Of a stretch of DNA of 64,000 nt, positions 1 to 8,366 are shown in pieces (positions within the stretch are counted from its first letter, which is position 1; each line of letters opens with the position of its first letter). Under the pieces are notes generated by a model. The model worked only from the letters and a program-made list of their open reading frames with translations, searched no databases and had not been told where the DNA came from. The position numbers and the translations under genes are program-made. Source of the stretch: Simiduia agarivorans SA1 = DSM 21679 (GTDB lineage: Bacteria; Pseudomonadota; Gammaproteobacteria; Pseudomonadales; Cellvibrionaceae); assembly GCF_000305785.2 (NCBI RefSeq), contig NC_018868.3, positions 3,828,270-3,892,269 of the forward strand, read 5' to 3'.

Positions 1-602
1 GCGAACAAAAAAAGTGCCTGTCGCTCGGTGGCTATGACAAGATCAATACGCTTGGCCAGTAAACGTCGGAAATTATCGTTAACGTGCGCCGCACTGGACC
101 GGTTGAATAATGTCTTGGTTTGATCGAACGCGGGCCAGTATTGATGTCCCAGAGTGGTACCTACAGTGAGGCCGGCAAGATCTTCAAAGTTGTTTATTGT
201 CAAAGGACTATCATTCAGCGCGTAAAAGCTTTTGGTGGAGTAGTTAAGATAAGGAAACAGGTGCATAAATTCGGCGCGCTCTTGTTTGTAGAGCAGGCCG
301 CCCATGATGTCAGCCTGACCATCGGCAAGCATGCGCAAGCAGCGGCGGAAAGGCGTATTGGGTGTAAAGGTCAGTGTATAGCCCAGCTCCGAGGCCACCA
401 GCTTGATTACATTGACCACGGAACCTCTGGGTGGGCCGGCGGGTGTATCGTAGACAGAGAACGGCGGGTAATGATCTGCACACATCACTAATGGTGGTAG
501 CGGCGATTCCGCACTCTCACCGCTGTGAGTCACGGAGCTAAGCACGAGCAGCAAGCACAAGCCAACGCGGTGCCCTAAATAAAGGCAAATCCGACACCCC
601 AT
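1..602 (-). CDS. Periplasmic solute-binding protein (SBP_bac_3-like), 3' end cut by window
   Basis: The reading frame is open from an ATG at 602 to the window edge, about 200 codons, so the C-terminus is missing. The first 30 or so residues form a signal peptide (hydrophobic VGLCLLLVLSSV), followed by a mature start with CADHYPPFSV, the ligand-pocket opening typical of family 3 amino-acid-type binding proteins. Further on are RRCLRMLADGQADIM and LAGLTVGTTLGHQYWP, also typical of the fold. It is a clear paralogue of the upstream gene: both share the HYPPF and RCLRM blocks. The ATG overlaps the upstream stop by one base (TAATG), so the two are translationally coupled. No permease or ATPase gene is visible, so it could be a transporter component or a stand-alone sensor-type binding protein. 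Confidence 0.85.
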   Translation of the reverse strand, partial: MGCRICLYLGHRVGLCLLLVLSSVTHSGESAESPLPPLVMCADHYPPFSVYDTPAGPPRGSVVNVIKLVASELGYTLTFTPNTPFRRCLRMLADGQADIMGGLLYKQERAEFMHLFPYLNYSTKSFYALNDSPLTINNFEDLAGLTVGTTLGHQYWPAFDQTKTLFNRSSAAHVNDNFRRLLAKRIDLVIATERQALFLF

Positions 603-1402
603 TACTCCGAGTGCCTCAATTGGATCTGGTGTTTTTCGATCAACCGCTCAAATTCTCCGGCAGCGCGTAAACGCGCGATACTGGCGCCAATCTGATCCTT
701 CCGGCCGTGCAACCAGGAGGCTTTGGCTACACCTATGCTATTGACGTTTTGCTCGCGTAAAAACGTTGCCTTCAGCAGTTTGTAGATGGCCGTGCGCTGG
801 TTGCCTGCCGCTGCAGCCTGGTCAACCAGATGTGCGGCGACCGATTCGTTGAGTACGAGAATGTCTATGCGACGAGCATCAAGCAGCCGCAGACCGGCTT
901 CCGGTTGCGGCGCCTGAATCACCATCGGGTGCCGTTCGAACTCGGGCGGGTATTCATAGCCGTTAATCAATCCAACCCGCAGGCGCAATATATCCAATGC
1001 CGTTTCGGGCTCCCCGTCAAAATCTGCGCGCGCAACCATGCGCAAGGCTTCAGGTTCTGAATAAGCAAACATGGTCATGTATTCCAGTCGCTCGGGCGTG
1101 GGCATGAGACTGACCATCAGGTCCATTTTGCCGGCCTGCATCATCCGCAGGCAGCGCGCAAAGGCGGTGTTGACCGACACGGCCAGGGAAAAGCCGACCT
1201 CATCCGCTATCATCTTGAGGGCATCAATCATTGCGCCCTGGGCCTTATTGTTCACGAAGTAGGTGAACGGCGGGTAATGATCAATACACACCGTCGCTGT
1301 CTGGGCGCGCGCTGCATTCGCAAACTGCAGCAGCATGATGGCGGCGGTCCAGTGAAGCAGGCGTGTGAGTGCAGATTTCACGGTTGGCAATGTAGGCATC
1401 AT
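602..1402 (-). CDS. Periplasmic solute-binding protein (SBP_bac_3-like)
   Basis: The 266-residue product has an N-terminal signal peptide (hydrophobic stretch around residues 16-30, cleavage probably after ARAQ). The mature domain begins CIDHYPPFTYF and continues with RCLRMMQAGKMDLM and LRLRVGLINGYEYPPEF, the usual segments of family 3 extracellular solute-binding proteins that bind amino acids or small polar ligands. The length fits the family. It starts with two adjacent ATG codons; no good Shine-Dalgarno sequence lies close by. It is the first gene of a two-gene unit with a downstream paralogue that overlaps it by one base. The ligand cannot be told from sequence. Confidence 0.85.
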   Translation of the reverse strand: MMPTLPTVKSALTRLLHWTAAIMLLQFANAARAQTATVCIDHYPPFTYFVNNKAQGAMIDALKMIADEVGFSLAVSVNTAFARCLRMMQAGKMDLMVSLMPTPERLEYMTMFAYSEPEALRMVARADFDGEPETALDILRLRVGLINGYEYPPEFERHPMVIQAPQPEAGLRLLDARRIDILVLNESVAAHLVDQAAAAGNQRTAIYKLLKATFLREQNVNSIGVAKASWLHGRKDQIGASIARLRAAGEFERLIEKHQIQLRHSE

Positions 1403-1542
1403 AAACGTTGTGGGTGTCTCCCCTCAGAGCTTAGCAGATGTTGGCCATAGACCCGTATTGCGGTCAGCGTCCATTATTTCGTCCGATAGGTGGGTGCAAT
1501 TGATCAATGGGCTCAGATTTGCTTACAACCTATTACCTTCAC

Positions 1543-2034
1543 ATGACCGATCCGACTCAGGCGGTATTGACTCCGCTACCCGAGTCAGCTGAATTGACCC
1601 GGATTGTGCCGGCTCGGGCGGAAATCAATCAGGCGTTTTACCTGGCGGTGGGGGAGCCCTGGGGCTGGACCGACAAGGCGGACTGGACGGCGAATCAATG
1701 GCGTGCCTATGTCCAAGGCCACGGCCATGCACTGGCTGCTACACCGGTTGAAAGCATCCATACCTGGGTTTTGCAGGATAAGGGCGAAGATGCGGGTTAC
1801 TTTGAATTAGCCCGGTCTGGCACCGAGGCAGAAGTACGCTATTTTGGCTTGCTGCCCAGTGCGATCGGGCGGGGGCTGGGGGCTGGCCTGCTCAGTTGTG
1901 CGGTGGCGCAGGCCTGGGCGCTCGGGGTAGAGCGCGTGTGGGTGCACACCTGCACGCTTGACCACCCGGTGGCGTTGGCGAACTATAAAAAACGTGGATT
2001 TCAGTTATATCACACCGAAACCGAACCGGTTTGA
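1543..2034 (+). CDS. GNAT-family N-acetyltransferase
   Basis: This is a 163-residue GNAT-fold protein. The acetyl-CoA-binding segment is RYFGLLPSAIGRGLGAGLL (the R/Q-x-x-G-x-G/A motif), followed by helix-strand ERVWVHTCTLDHPVALANYKKRGF, the usual C-terminal part of the fold. The acceptor substrate is unknown. The ATG at 1543 is preferred; an in-frame ATG at 1507 would add twelve residues that do not look part of the fold. Neither has a strong ribosome binding site. It lies 15 bp upstream of the glutathione S-transferase-like gene and is probably cotranscribed with it. Confidence 0.85.
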   Translation: MTDPTQAVLTPLPESAELTRIVPARAEINQAFYLAVGEPWGWTDKADWTANQWRAYVQGHGHALAATPVESIHTWVLQDKGEDAGYFELARSGTEAEVRYFGLLPSAIGRGLGAGLLSCAVAQAWALGVERVWVHTCTLDHPVALANYKKRGFQLYHTETEPV

Positions 2035-2049
2035 ATCGAGGGCATCACC

Positions 2050-2706
2050 ATGGCAGAACTGACACTGGTCATAGGTAACAAAAACTACTCCAGCTGGTCG
2101 TTGCGGGCCTGGCTGTACATGAAAATTAACGACATTCATTTCGATGAAATCCGGCTGCCGCTGGATACCCCGCAATTTCAACGGGAAATCTATCAGTATT
2201 CGCCCTCGGGCAGGGTGCCCGCACTTTTACATGGCGACGTCAGGGTATGGGATTCGTTTGCCATTATTGCGTACGTTTACCGCACCTTTCCCGATAGCGC
2301 TAACTGGCCCAAAGACAAAGTGCTGGAGGGCATGGCCATTTCAGCCGTGATGGAAATGCACGCCGGTTTCATGGAGTTGCGTAACCACTACCCGATGAAT
2401 TGCCGTAAAACGCCGTTCAAGGCGCCGCTGCGAGGCAAAGTGGAAAGCGAGTTGTCGCGTCTTGAAACCCTGTGGGGGGACATGCTGGCGGCGAGCGGGG
2501 GACCCTGGTTGTGTGGTGATCTGGGGATTGTGGATGCCTACTTTGCACCGGTGTGTATGCGGATCCATACCTACCAGTTACCGGTGAGTGAGCGCCTGAG
2601 AGAATACGTTGAACGGGTTCTGGCGTTGCCGGCTATGCAGGAATGGATTGCGGCGGCGAGAGCAGAGACAGACGTTGTCGATGCCGATGAATGGAAAGAC
2701 GAATAA
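2050..2706 (+). CDS. Glutathione S-transferase family protein
   Basis: This 218-residue cytosolic GST-like protein starts with a thioredoxin-fold domain (residues 1-80). That domain carries NYSSWSLRAWL, where the Ser pair is the likely glutathione-activating site, and SGRVPALLHGDVRVWDSFAI, which holds the conserved cis-Pro and the glutathione-binding Asp-Ser. The C-terminal half is helical. The length matches bacterial GSTs. The substrate is unknown. It follows the GNAT gene by 15 bp and precedes the peptidase gene by 21 bp, so the three probably form one transcript. Confidence 0.88.
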   Translation: MAELTLVIGNKNYSSWSLRAWLYMKINDIHFDEIRLPLDTPQFQREIYQYSPSGRVPALLHGDVRVWDSFAIIAYVYRTFPDSANWPKDKVLEGMAISAVMEMHAGFMELRNHYPMNCRKTPFKAPLRGKVESELSRLETLWGDMLAASGGPWLCGDLGIVDAYFAPVCMRIHTYQLPVSERLREYVERVLALPAMQEWIAAARAETDVVDADEWKDE

Positions 2707-2727
2707 TTAACAGCGGAGAAAAAAATA

Positions 2728-4572
2728 ATGCGAACACCCCATAAACTTTCAGTGTTGGCGCTGGCAGTGGCGACCGGCCTGCTGGTGGGTTGCCAGCCCG
2801 AAGGCAAAGAAAAGGCCACGGTTGCCCAGGCAGAAGCGGCTAAAGTGTACGATCAGGCAGCGGCGGACGCGTTTTTAGAAGAAGCCGAAGCCGCGTTGAA
2901 AGACACCGCAGAATACGCGTCCCGCGCCAGCTGGTTAGCGGCCACCTACATCAACGGCGACAGTCAGTTTGTAGAGGCCCGCGCGTCTAAGGAATACACC
3001 TTGCAGGTGGTGAAGTATGCCATGCAGGTAAAAAACTGGGACGGTGCCCAGGTGGATCCGGTCACCCGCCGCAAGCTGGATGCCTTGCGTCTGGGCCTGA
3101 GCTTCCCATCGCCGGCGGATGAGAAGCTGGCCGGTGAGCTCGCGGATATTGGCTCCAAAATGCAGGGGATGTACGGCGCGGGCAAATACTGCCGCGAATC
3201 CGGCGAGTGTCTGGACCTGATTCAGATGAGTAACATTCTGGCCGAAGGTAAAGACCCGGCGCTGATGATGGAGGTCTGGACCGGTTGGCGCAGTGTATCG
3301 CCACCTATGCGGCCCCTGTATCAGCGCCAGGTGGAAATTGCCAATGCCGGCGCCCAGGACCTGGGCTTTGAAAATCTCTCGGTGCTGTGGCGCTCCAACT
3401 ACGACATGGCGCCCGATGCCTTTGCCGCCGATGTAGACAAGCAATGGGGCAAGGTCAAACCCTTGTACGATGCCCTGCATTGCCATGTGCGCGCAAAACT
3501 GAATGAAGCCTACGGCGATGACGTGGTGCCCGCCACCGGTAAGATTCCGGCGCATATGCTGGGCAATATGTGGGCCCAGACCTGGGGCAATGTGTACGAC
3601 AAGGTCAAACCCGCCAATAGCCAGAAAAGCTACGATCTGACCAAATTGATTGAAAAAAGTGGCATGAATGAAATCGGCATGGTACGTACGGCCGAGGCGT
3701 TTTTCTCTTCATTGGGCTTTGCACCGCTGCCGGACAGTTTCTGGGAAACCTCGCAATTTGTGAAACCGCGTGACCGCGACGTGGTGTGTCATGCCAGCGC
3801 CTGGAATATGGACAGCAAAGACGACCTGCGCATCAAAATGTGCATCCAGAAAAACGGCGAAGATTTTCAGACAGTGCACCACGAGCTGGGCCACAACTAC
3901 TACCAGCGCGCTTACAACCAGCAGCCGTTCCTGTTCCAGGGCAGTGCCAACGACGGCTTCCACGAAGCGCTGGGCGATACCGTCGCGCTTTCGATTACGC
4001 CCTCTTATCTGGTGAGCCTGGGCATGCTGAAGGAAGAGCCGCCGGTCTCCGAAGATCTGGGCTACCTGATGCAGATGGCGCTCGATAAAATCGCCTTTTT
4101 GCCGTTTGGTTTGTTGGTGGACAAGTGGCGTTGGCAGGTATTCAACGGTGAAATCAAACCCGAAGATTACAACAAGGGCTGGTGGTCGCTGCGCGAACAA
4201 TACCAGGGCATCACACCGCCGGTGGCGCGCTCCGAGGCTGATTTCGATCCGGGTGCCAAGTACCACATTCCGGGTAATACGCCTTACACCCGTTACTTCC
4301 TGGCCTTTATCCAGCAATTCCAGTTCCACCGTTCACTGTGTGAAACCGCCGGCTACGAAGGCCCGCTGCATCGCTGTTCCATCTACAACAACAAAGCCGC
4401 CGGCGACAAGCTCCAGGCCATGATGGCCATGGGCACCAGCCAGCCCTGGCAGAACGCCATGCAGGCGCTCACCGGACAGCCCGAACTGGATGCCAGTGCG
4501 ATCGTGGATTATTTTGCGCCACTGAAGGTGTGGCTGGATGAACAGAACAAAGACCGTCAATGCGGTTGGTGA
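2728..4572 (+). CDS. M2-family (ACE-like) peptidyl-dipeptidase lipoprotein
   Basis: This zinc metallopeptidase of 614 residues is related to angiotensin-converting enzyme, which removes dipeptides from peptide C-termini. Residues 1-22 form a lipoprotein signal with lipobox LLVGC, so the enzyme is probably membrane-anchored in the periplasm or outer membrane. The zinc site is HHELGH (HELGH at about 385-389), with the third ligand in GFHEALGD downstream, spaced as in ACE. ACE usually has HEMGH, so Met to Leu is a conservative change. A Shine-Dalgarno AGCGGAG precedes the ATG. It converges on a POT peptide importer, which suggests extracytoplasmic peptides are trimmed here and imported by that transporter. 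Confidence 0.92.
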   Translation: MRTPHKLSVLALAVATGLLVGCQPEGKEKATVAQAEAAKVYDQAAADAFLEEAEAALKDTAEYASRASWLAATYINGDSQFVEARASKEYTLQVVKYAMQVKNWDGAQVDPVTRRKLDALRLGLSFPSPADEKLAGELADIGSKMQGMYGAGKYCRESGECLDLIQMSNILAEGKDPALMMEVWTGWRSVSPPMRPLYQRQVEIANAGAQDLGFENLSVLWRSNYDMAPDAFAADVDKQWGKVKPLYDALHCHVRAKLNEAYGDDVVPATGKIPAHMLGNMWAQTWGNVYDKVKPANSQKSYDLTKLIEKSGMNEIGMVRTAEAFFSSLGFAPLPDSFWETSQFVKPRDRDVVCHASAWNMDSKDDLRIKMCIQKNGEDFQTVHHELGHNYYQRAYNQQPFLFQGSANDGFHEALGDTVALSITPSYLVSLGMLKEEPPVSEDLGYLMQMALDKIAFLPFGLLVDKWRWQVFNGEIKPEDYNKGWWSLREQYQGITPPVARSEADFDPGAKYHIPGNTPYTRYFLAFIQQFQFHRSLCETAGYEGPLHRCSIYNNKAAGDKLQAMMAMGTSQPWQNAMQALTGQPELDASAIVDYFAPLKVWLDEQNKDRQCGW

Positions 4573-4583
4573 TGTAACGCAAT

Positions 4584-4614
4584 AAAAAAAGCCCGGCACT
4601 TGCCGGGCTTTTTT
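4584..4614. terminator. Bidirectional intrinsic terminator
   Basis: The inverted repeat GCCCGGC / GCCGGGC with a 4-base loop is flanked by seven A and six T residues. It lies between the convergent peptidase and POT transporter genes and should work on both strands. Confidence 0.9.
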
Positions 4615-4624
4615 ATGCGTGCGA

Positions 4625-6394
4625 TTACTTGATGCCGTGCATGCCCTTTTTGAGGATGGGCGAAATGACGATCATGAACAGACCCACACCCAAACCGACC
4701 CACATGAGGAATTCATACAGGCTGGTGTAAGTGGTGAGCAGGGACATGGCATCCGCTGACTCGGCTCCCGAGGTATCGATAGCGGCCATTTTACCAATCC
4801 GGGTGGCGACGGTTTCAGACAGGGCTGTGGCCAGGAACCAGGTTCCCATGCTGACGCCGACCACCTTGCCGATAGACAGCTTGGTTACCGCCGACAGGCC
4901 CACCGGAGACAGACACAGTTCACCGGTGGTGTGCAGCAGGTAAGCCAGCACCAGCCAGATCATCGCGACTTTGCCCGCATCGTCAGCGAATTGAGCGCCC
5001 AACACCAGTGCGCCGAAGCCCAGGCCGGCTTGCATTATGCCAAGACCGAACTTCACTGGCGTTGAGGGCTCCCAGCCGCGTTTGGCCAGCCAGACCCAGA
5101 GAGCCGCGAAGGGGATCGCAAACAGCATGATGAAGCCGGCGTTGAGCGAGCCAAACATGGAGGCACGGATTTCGGTGTCGCCCATGTTGCGGTCCAGCAC
5201 CCGGTCGGCATACAGCGTCATGGAGCCGGCAGACTGCTCAAACAATGACCAGAACACGATGGTTGAAGTGATCAGAATCATCAGCACCACGGTGCGGCCG
5301 TATTCGTGGCTGTTGTGGGTTTTGAAGCCGTAACCAATAAACGCCACCAGTCCCAACAGCATCAGGCCGAGCCAGGTATCGATATCGGTAAAGGCCCACA
5401 CCAGGCCCACGGCCATGGTTACCAGCGCCAGGCCCATGGCCAGCCAATCTGTGCCCTTGTGTTCCTGGTGGGTCATGGAGAACAGGATGATGCCCACAAT
5501 CGCCACAATCAGCAGGCTGTTCTGAGCCACGTGCACCACCGGCTCGTTCTGAACCAGTAACCACACCAGCGCGAGAGACAGCAAACCGCCGAGGTAAATG
5601 GCCCATTCTTTGTTAATGGGGCCAATGAAGGTCTCCTTCAGGCGCGCGGGTTCGGTGGGTTCCGCATGGCCTTCCAGCAGGTGTTGGTACTTCAGGAAGG
5701 TAATCAGACCCAGCAGCATGCCGATGCCGGCCGCACCAAAGCCGTAGCTCCAGCCGTAGGTCTCACCTAACCAGCCACACAGGATGGTGGCGATAAACGA
5801 GCCGATATTGATGCCCATGTAGAAGATGGTGAAGCCGGAGTCCCTCCGGGGATCCTTCTCGCCGTACAACTTACCCACAATGGTCGAGATGTTGGGTTTA
5901 AGGAAGCCAACGCCCACGGTGATCAGTGCCAGTGCGAAGAAAAACACCTTCAGCGCCACCACATCCTGAATCACAATGTCATCCGCCAAAACCGTACCTG
6001 CGGCGAGCACAGTGCCGTCGTTCAGGGTAATGGCCTCAGCCAAGGTGGTGCCTGCCGCATAGGTCATGGCCTGAAAGCCCTCGTATGCCATAGTGGCATG
6101 ACCGGCAGTCAGCAACAGTGCCCCGAACACCACGGCTTTGCGCATGCCCAGGTAGCGGTCAGCCAGCAGGCCGCCGATCAGGGGGAGCGCATATACCAGT
6201 CCGGCATAAGCACCAAGCACGTCATAACCGGCGGAGTCAGTAAAAAGGTGGTACTTTGTGAGGTAAAGCAACAGGAGGTACTTCATGCCGTAAAAGGAGA
6301 AGCGTTCCCAGAGCTCGGTTGCAAAGCACACGTAAAGCCCTTTCGGATGCCCCAGGAAATCCCCGGAGGCGGAAGAAGTGGTGGCAGCGGTCAT
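4625..6394 (-). CDS. POT/PTR2-family proton-dependent oligopeptide transporter
   Basis: This inner-membrane symporter of 589 residues imports di- and tripeptides with protons. The N-terminus has the POT signature ELWERFSFYGMKY (the ExxERFxYYG-type proton-coupling motif in helix 1). A second family motif region is GFLKPNISTIVGKLY, followed by DSGFTIFYMGINIGSF. About 14 hydrophobic helices are visible, the bacterial POT number. A segment between helices 3 and 4 (about residues 110-150, AGTTLAEAITLNDGTV and following) is a soluble insertion longer than in E. coli DtpA. The Shine-Dalgarno sequence is AGAGGA before the ATG. It converges on the ACE-like peptidase, which fits joint peptide use. Confidence 0.93.
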   Translation of the reverse strand: MTAATTSSASGDFLGHPKGLYVCFATELWERFSFYGMKYLLLLYLTKYHLFTDSAGYDVLGAYAGLVYALPLIGGLLADRYLGMRKAVVFGALLLTAGHATMAYEGFQAMTYAAGTTLAEAITLNDGTVLAAGTVLADDIVIQDVVALKVFFFALALITVGVGFLKPNISTIVGKLYGEKDPRRDSGFTIFYMGINIGSFIATILCGWLGETYGWSYGFGAAGIGMLLGLITFLKYQHLLEGHAEPTEPARLKETFIGPINKEWAIYLGGLLSLALVWLLVQNEPVVHVAQNSLLIVAIVGIILFSMTHQEHKGTDWLAMGLALVTMAVGLVWAFTDIDTWLGLMLLGLVAFIGYGFKTHNSHEYGRTVVLMILITSTIVFWSLFEQSAGSMTLYADRVLDRNMGDTEIRASMFGSLNAGFIMLFAIPFAALWVWLAKRGWEPSTPVKFGLGIMQAGLGFGALVLGAQFADDAGKVAMIWLVLAYLLHTTGELCLSPVGLSAVTKLSIGKVVGVSMGTWFLATALSETVATRIGKMAAIDTSGAESADAMSLLTTYTSLYEFLMWVGLGVGLFMIVISPILKKGMHGIK

Positions 6395-6480
6395 GCCGGG
6401 TCCTCTTTATTAGATTTTAGTTAGTAATATCAGACGATTAGCAGTCGCGAATCCTCAATGAGCAGTGGATCAGTCCTGAA

Positions 6481-7704
6481 ATGACTTGTGATGTGTTAAA
6501 GCGATATGACCTGTCCCTTTGCCCGCGTTGGTGGCGATTTTTGCTCCTGACGGCCTTACTCCTTGCCCTAGGCGGGTGCGTCACCCTTCATATCGAACAA
6601 CCCGATCAAAAAATAATCGCACAGGCGGTGAGCGGCGCACTGATTCCGGGCTTCGAGCGACGGGACATACCTTCTGCAGATACTGTGTCGCGCTTGAACG
6701 ACAACATGCGATCGTTTGTGGACGAGTGGGCGCCGGCCTCAATGACCACCAATGACAAGGTAAAGAGCTTGCTTCGAGGCCTGATTTCCAGCCAGGGACG
6801 GGCAATTCAATACCGTTCTGACATTACCCTGGATGCGGAATCTACTTTCGAACAAGCGGTCGCCAATTGTCTCAGTTTTTCGATTCTCTATGCGAGTATG
6901 GCGGAGTCGGCCGGACTCAGGGTTGCGTTTAATAAAGTGGAAGTGCCACCTTTGTGGGGGCTGAGGGAGGACTCGCTTACCCTGACCAGCTACCAGCATG
7001 TCAATGTGATCGTTGAACACCTGGGGTATGACCAGGTGGTTGATATCAATATGCAGGAATACTCGGTTGATTACCCTCAAAAGCGTATTTCCAAAGAGAA
7101 AATCATTGCCTTGTTTTACAATAACAACGCTGTCAACGCCATGGACACCGGCGATTATGGACTGGCGATGAGTTATTATCGGGCAGGCTTGGCACTCGAT
7201 TGGTCGGCATCAGAAATCTGGAATAATCTTGGTGTGCTTCACATGCGCATCAACGAGTATGATGTGGCAGTCGAGCTGTTTAAAATGGCACTTAGCCTGA
7301 ACACCCGGGAATTGTCCGCCGCCACAAATCTGGTAAGGGTTTATCAGTACCGGGGTGAGAAAGAGGAGGCTGATAAAGTCTTGCGGGCAGTGCAGGGTTA
7401 TCAGAAAAATAACCCGTACTTTTACTATCGCATGTCGGTCAAAAAGCTGGATGAACGGAATTTCAATGAGGCATTGGCGGACATCAATAAGGCCGTCAAA
7501 TTGTTGAAAGATCACCGGTTCTATTATGTGAGATCAAGAGTGTTGCAGGCGATGGGTGGCTACGAGGAGTCCATGCAATCACTCGAGCTCGCAATCCAGG
7601 TTGCAACCAGTGAATACTACCGGCTGTACTATTTATCAGAAAAAGAGAAGTTTAATGCTAGAGCTGAAGAAGGACGAGCTGGTGTCGGCTCGGAACTCCT
7701 TTGA
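6481..7704 (+). CDS. Lipoprotein with transglutaminase-like domain and TPR repeats
   Basis: The 407-residue product starts with a signal peptide ending in lipobox LGGC (Cys33). A transglutaminase/papain-like core follows with a plausible Cys-His-Asp triad: Cys130 in NCLSFS, His173 in YQHVNV and Asp188 in VVDIN. The C-terminal half (about 215-390) is tetratricopeptide repeat (AMSYYRAGLALDWSASEIW, then YDVAVELFKMALSLN and similar). It is probably a periplasm-facing anchored protein; whether it is a protease, a peptidase or only a binding protein is unknown. Its 3' end overlaps the next oxygenase gene by 50 bp, so the genes are coupled. The pairing with oxygenases and nearby TonB receptors suggests work on peptides or surface proteins. 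Confidence 0.8.
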   Translation: MTCDVLKRYDLSLCPRWWRFLLLTALLLALGGCVTLHIEQPDQKIIAQAVSGALIPGFERRDIPSADTVSRLNDNMRSFVDEWAPASMTTNDKVKSLLRGLISSQGRAIQYRSDITLDAESTFEQAVANCLSFSILYASMAESAGLRVAFNKVEVPPLWGLREDSLTLTSYQHVNVIVEHLGYDQVVDINMQEYSVDYPQKRISKEKIIALFYNNNAVNAMDTGDYGLAMSYYRAGLALDWSASEIWNNLGVLHMRINEYDVAVELFKMALSLNTRELSAATNLVRVYQYRGEKEEADKVLRAVQGYQKNNPYFYYRMSVKKLDERNFNEALADINKAVKLLKDHRFYYVRSRVLQAMGGYEESMQSLELAIQVATSEYYRLYYLSEKEKFNARAEEGRAGVGSELL

Positions 7705-8365
7705 TAACCATGGTTGGGCGGTGTTGGAAAATGTATTCCAGAATGACTTCGCTGAGCGTGTTTTTGCGTGCGCCAACGAACAGGTCGGCTGGAATCTGGT
7801 GACCCGCATTGAAGGTCAGCACCGGGCCTTCGATGCATCGGCAATGACCTCAGTGCCGGAGCAAAACCTTAAACAATTTGAAAGCCTGGTGGCGGCCGAA
7901 GCGCAAGCCGGATTTCAATACATTTACGAACGTATCCCCCTCTACGACCAGTTTATCGCGGGTACCGTCCAGGAGCCTGTTATGCAGGCGCTGATGACTT
8001 GTACCCGATCAGCCCCATTTATCGAATCACTGAAGCAAGTCACCGGCGACTCATCAATCAGGTTTACCGACGGCCAGTTTACCCGTTACCGACGGGGGCA
8101 TTACCTCACACGCCATGATGACAGGAACGATGCAAATGACAGGGTGGCGGCATTCGTCATCAACTTTTCGAAGGCCTGGCATCAGGATATGGGTGGATGG
8201 TTGGCGCTGTACCAGAATGAAAGTGTCGAAAAAGTAATGGTTCCCCGCTTTAACAGTATGGTGGTTTTTAAAGTGCCAAGGGATCACGCCGTTACACCGG
8301 TGGCGCCTTGGGTTGATGGTTGTCGCTATGCGCTCACGGGTTGGGCGCGCCGGGGTGAGGAGTAA
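7655..8365 (+). CDS. 2-oxoglutarate/Fe(II)-dependent oxygenase (prolyl-4-hydroxylase-like)
   Basis: This 236-residue cytoplasmic protein has a double-stranded beta-helix core. The iron ligands are the HxD pair His154/Asp156 (RHDDRND) and His211 (DHAVTPV), with Arg224 (CRYALTGW) as the 2-oxoglutarate anchor. YRRGHYLTRHDD resembles prolyl-4-hydroxylase-type enzymes. The ATG at 7655 is chosen because an AGAGAAG ribosome binding site precedes it; the longer frame from 7556 starts with sequence antisense in character to the fold and lacks a site. It overlaps the upstream lipoprotein gene by 50 bp and ends one base before the next gene. The substrate is unknown, with proline or another residue on a protein or peptide the likeliest. 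Confidence 0.85.
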   Translation: MLELKKDELVSARNSFDNHGWAVLENVFQNDFAERVFACANEQVGWNLVTRIEGQHRAFDASAMTSVPEQNLKQFESLVAAEAQAGFQYIYERIPLYDQFIAGTVQEPVMQALMTCTRSAPFIESLKQVTGDSSIRFTDGQFTRYRRGHYLTRHDDRNDANDRVAAFVINFSKAWHQDMGGWLALYQNESVEKVMVPRFNSMVVFKVPRDHAVTPVAPWVDGCRYALTGWARRGEE

Positions 8366-8366
8366 C

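Noticed and set aside
7556..7654. Upstream start of the first oxygenase
   Set aside because: The extra 33 residues lie inside the upstream lipoprotein gene, show no fold similarity and lack a ribosome binding site; the ATG at 7655 has one.
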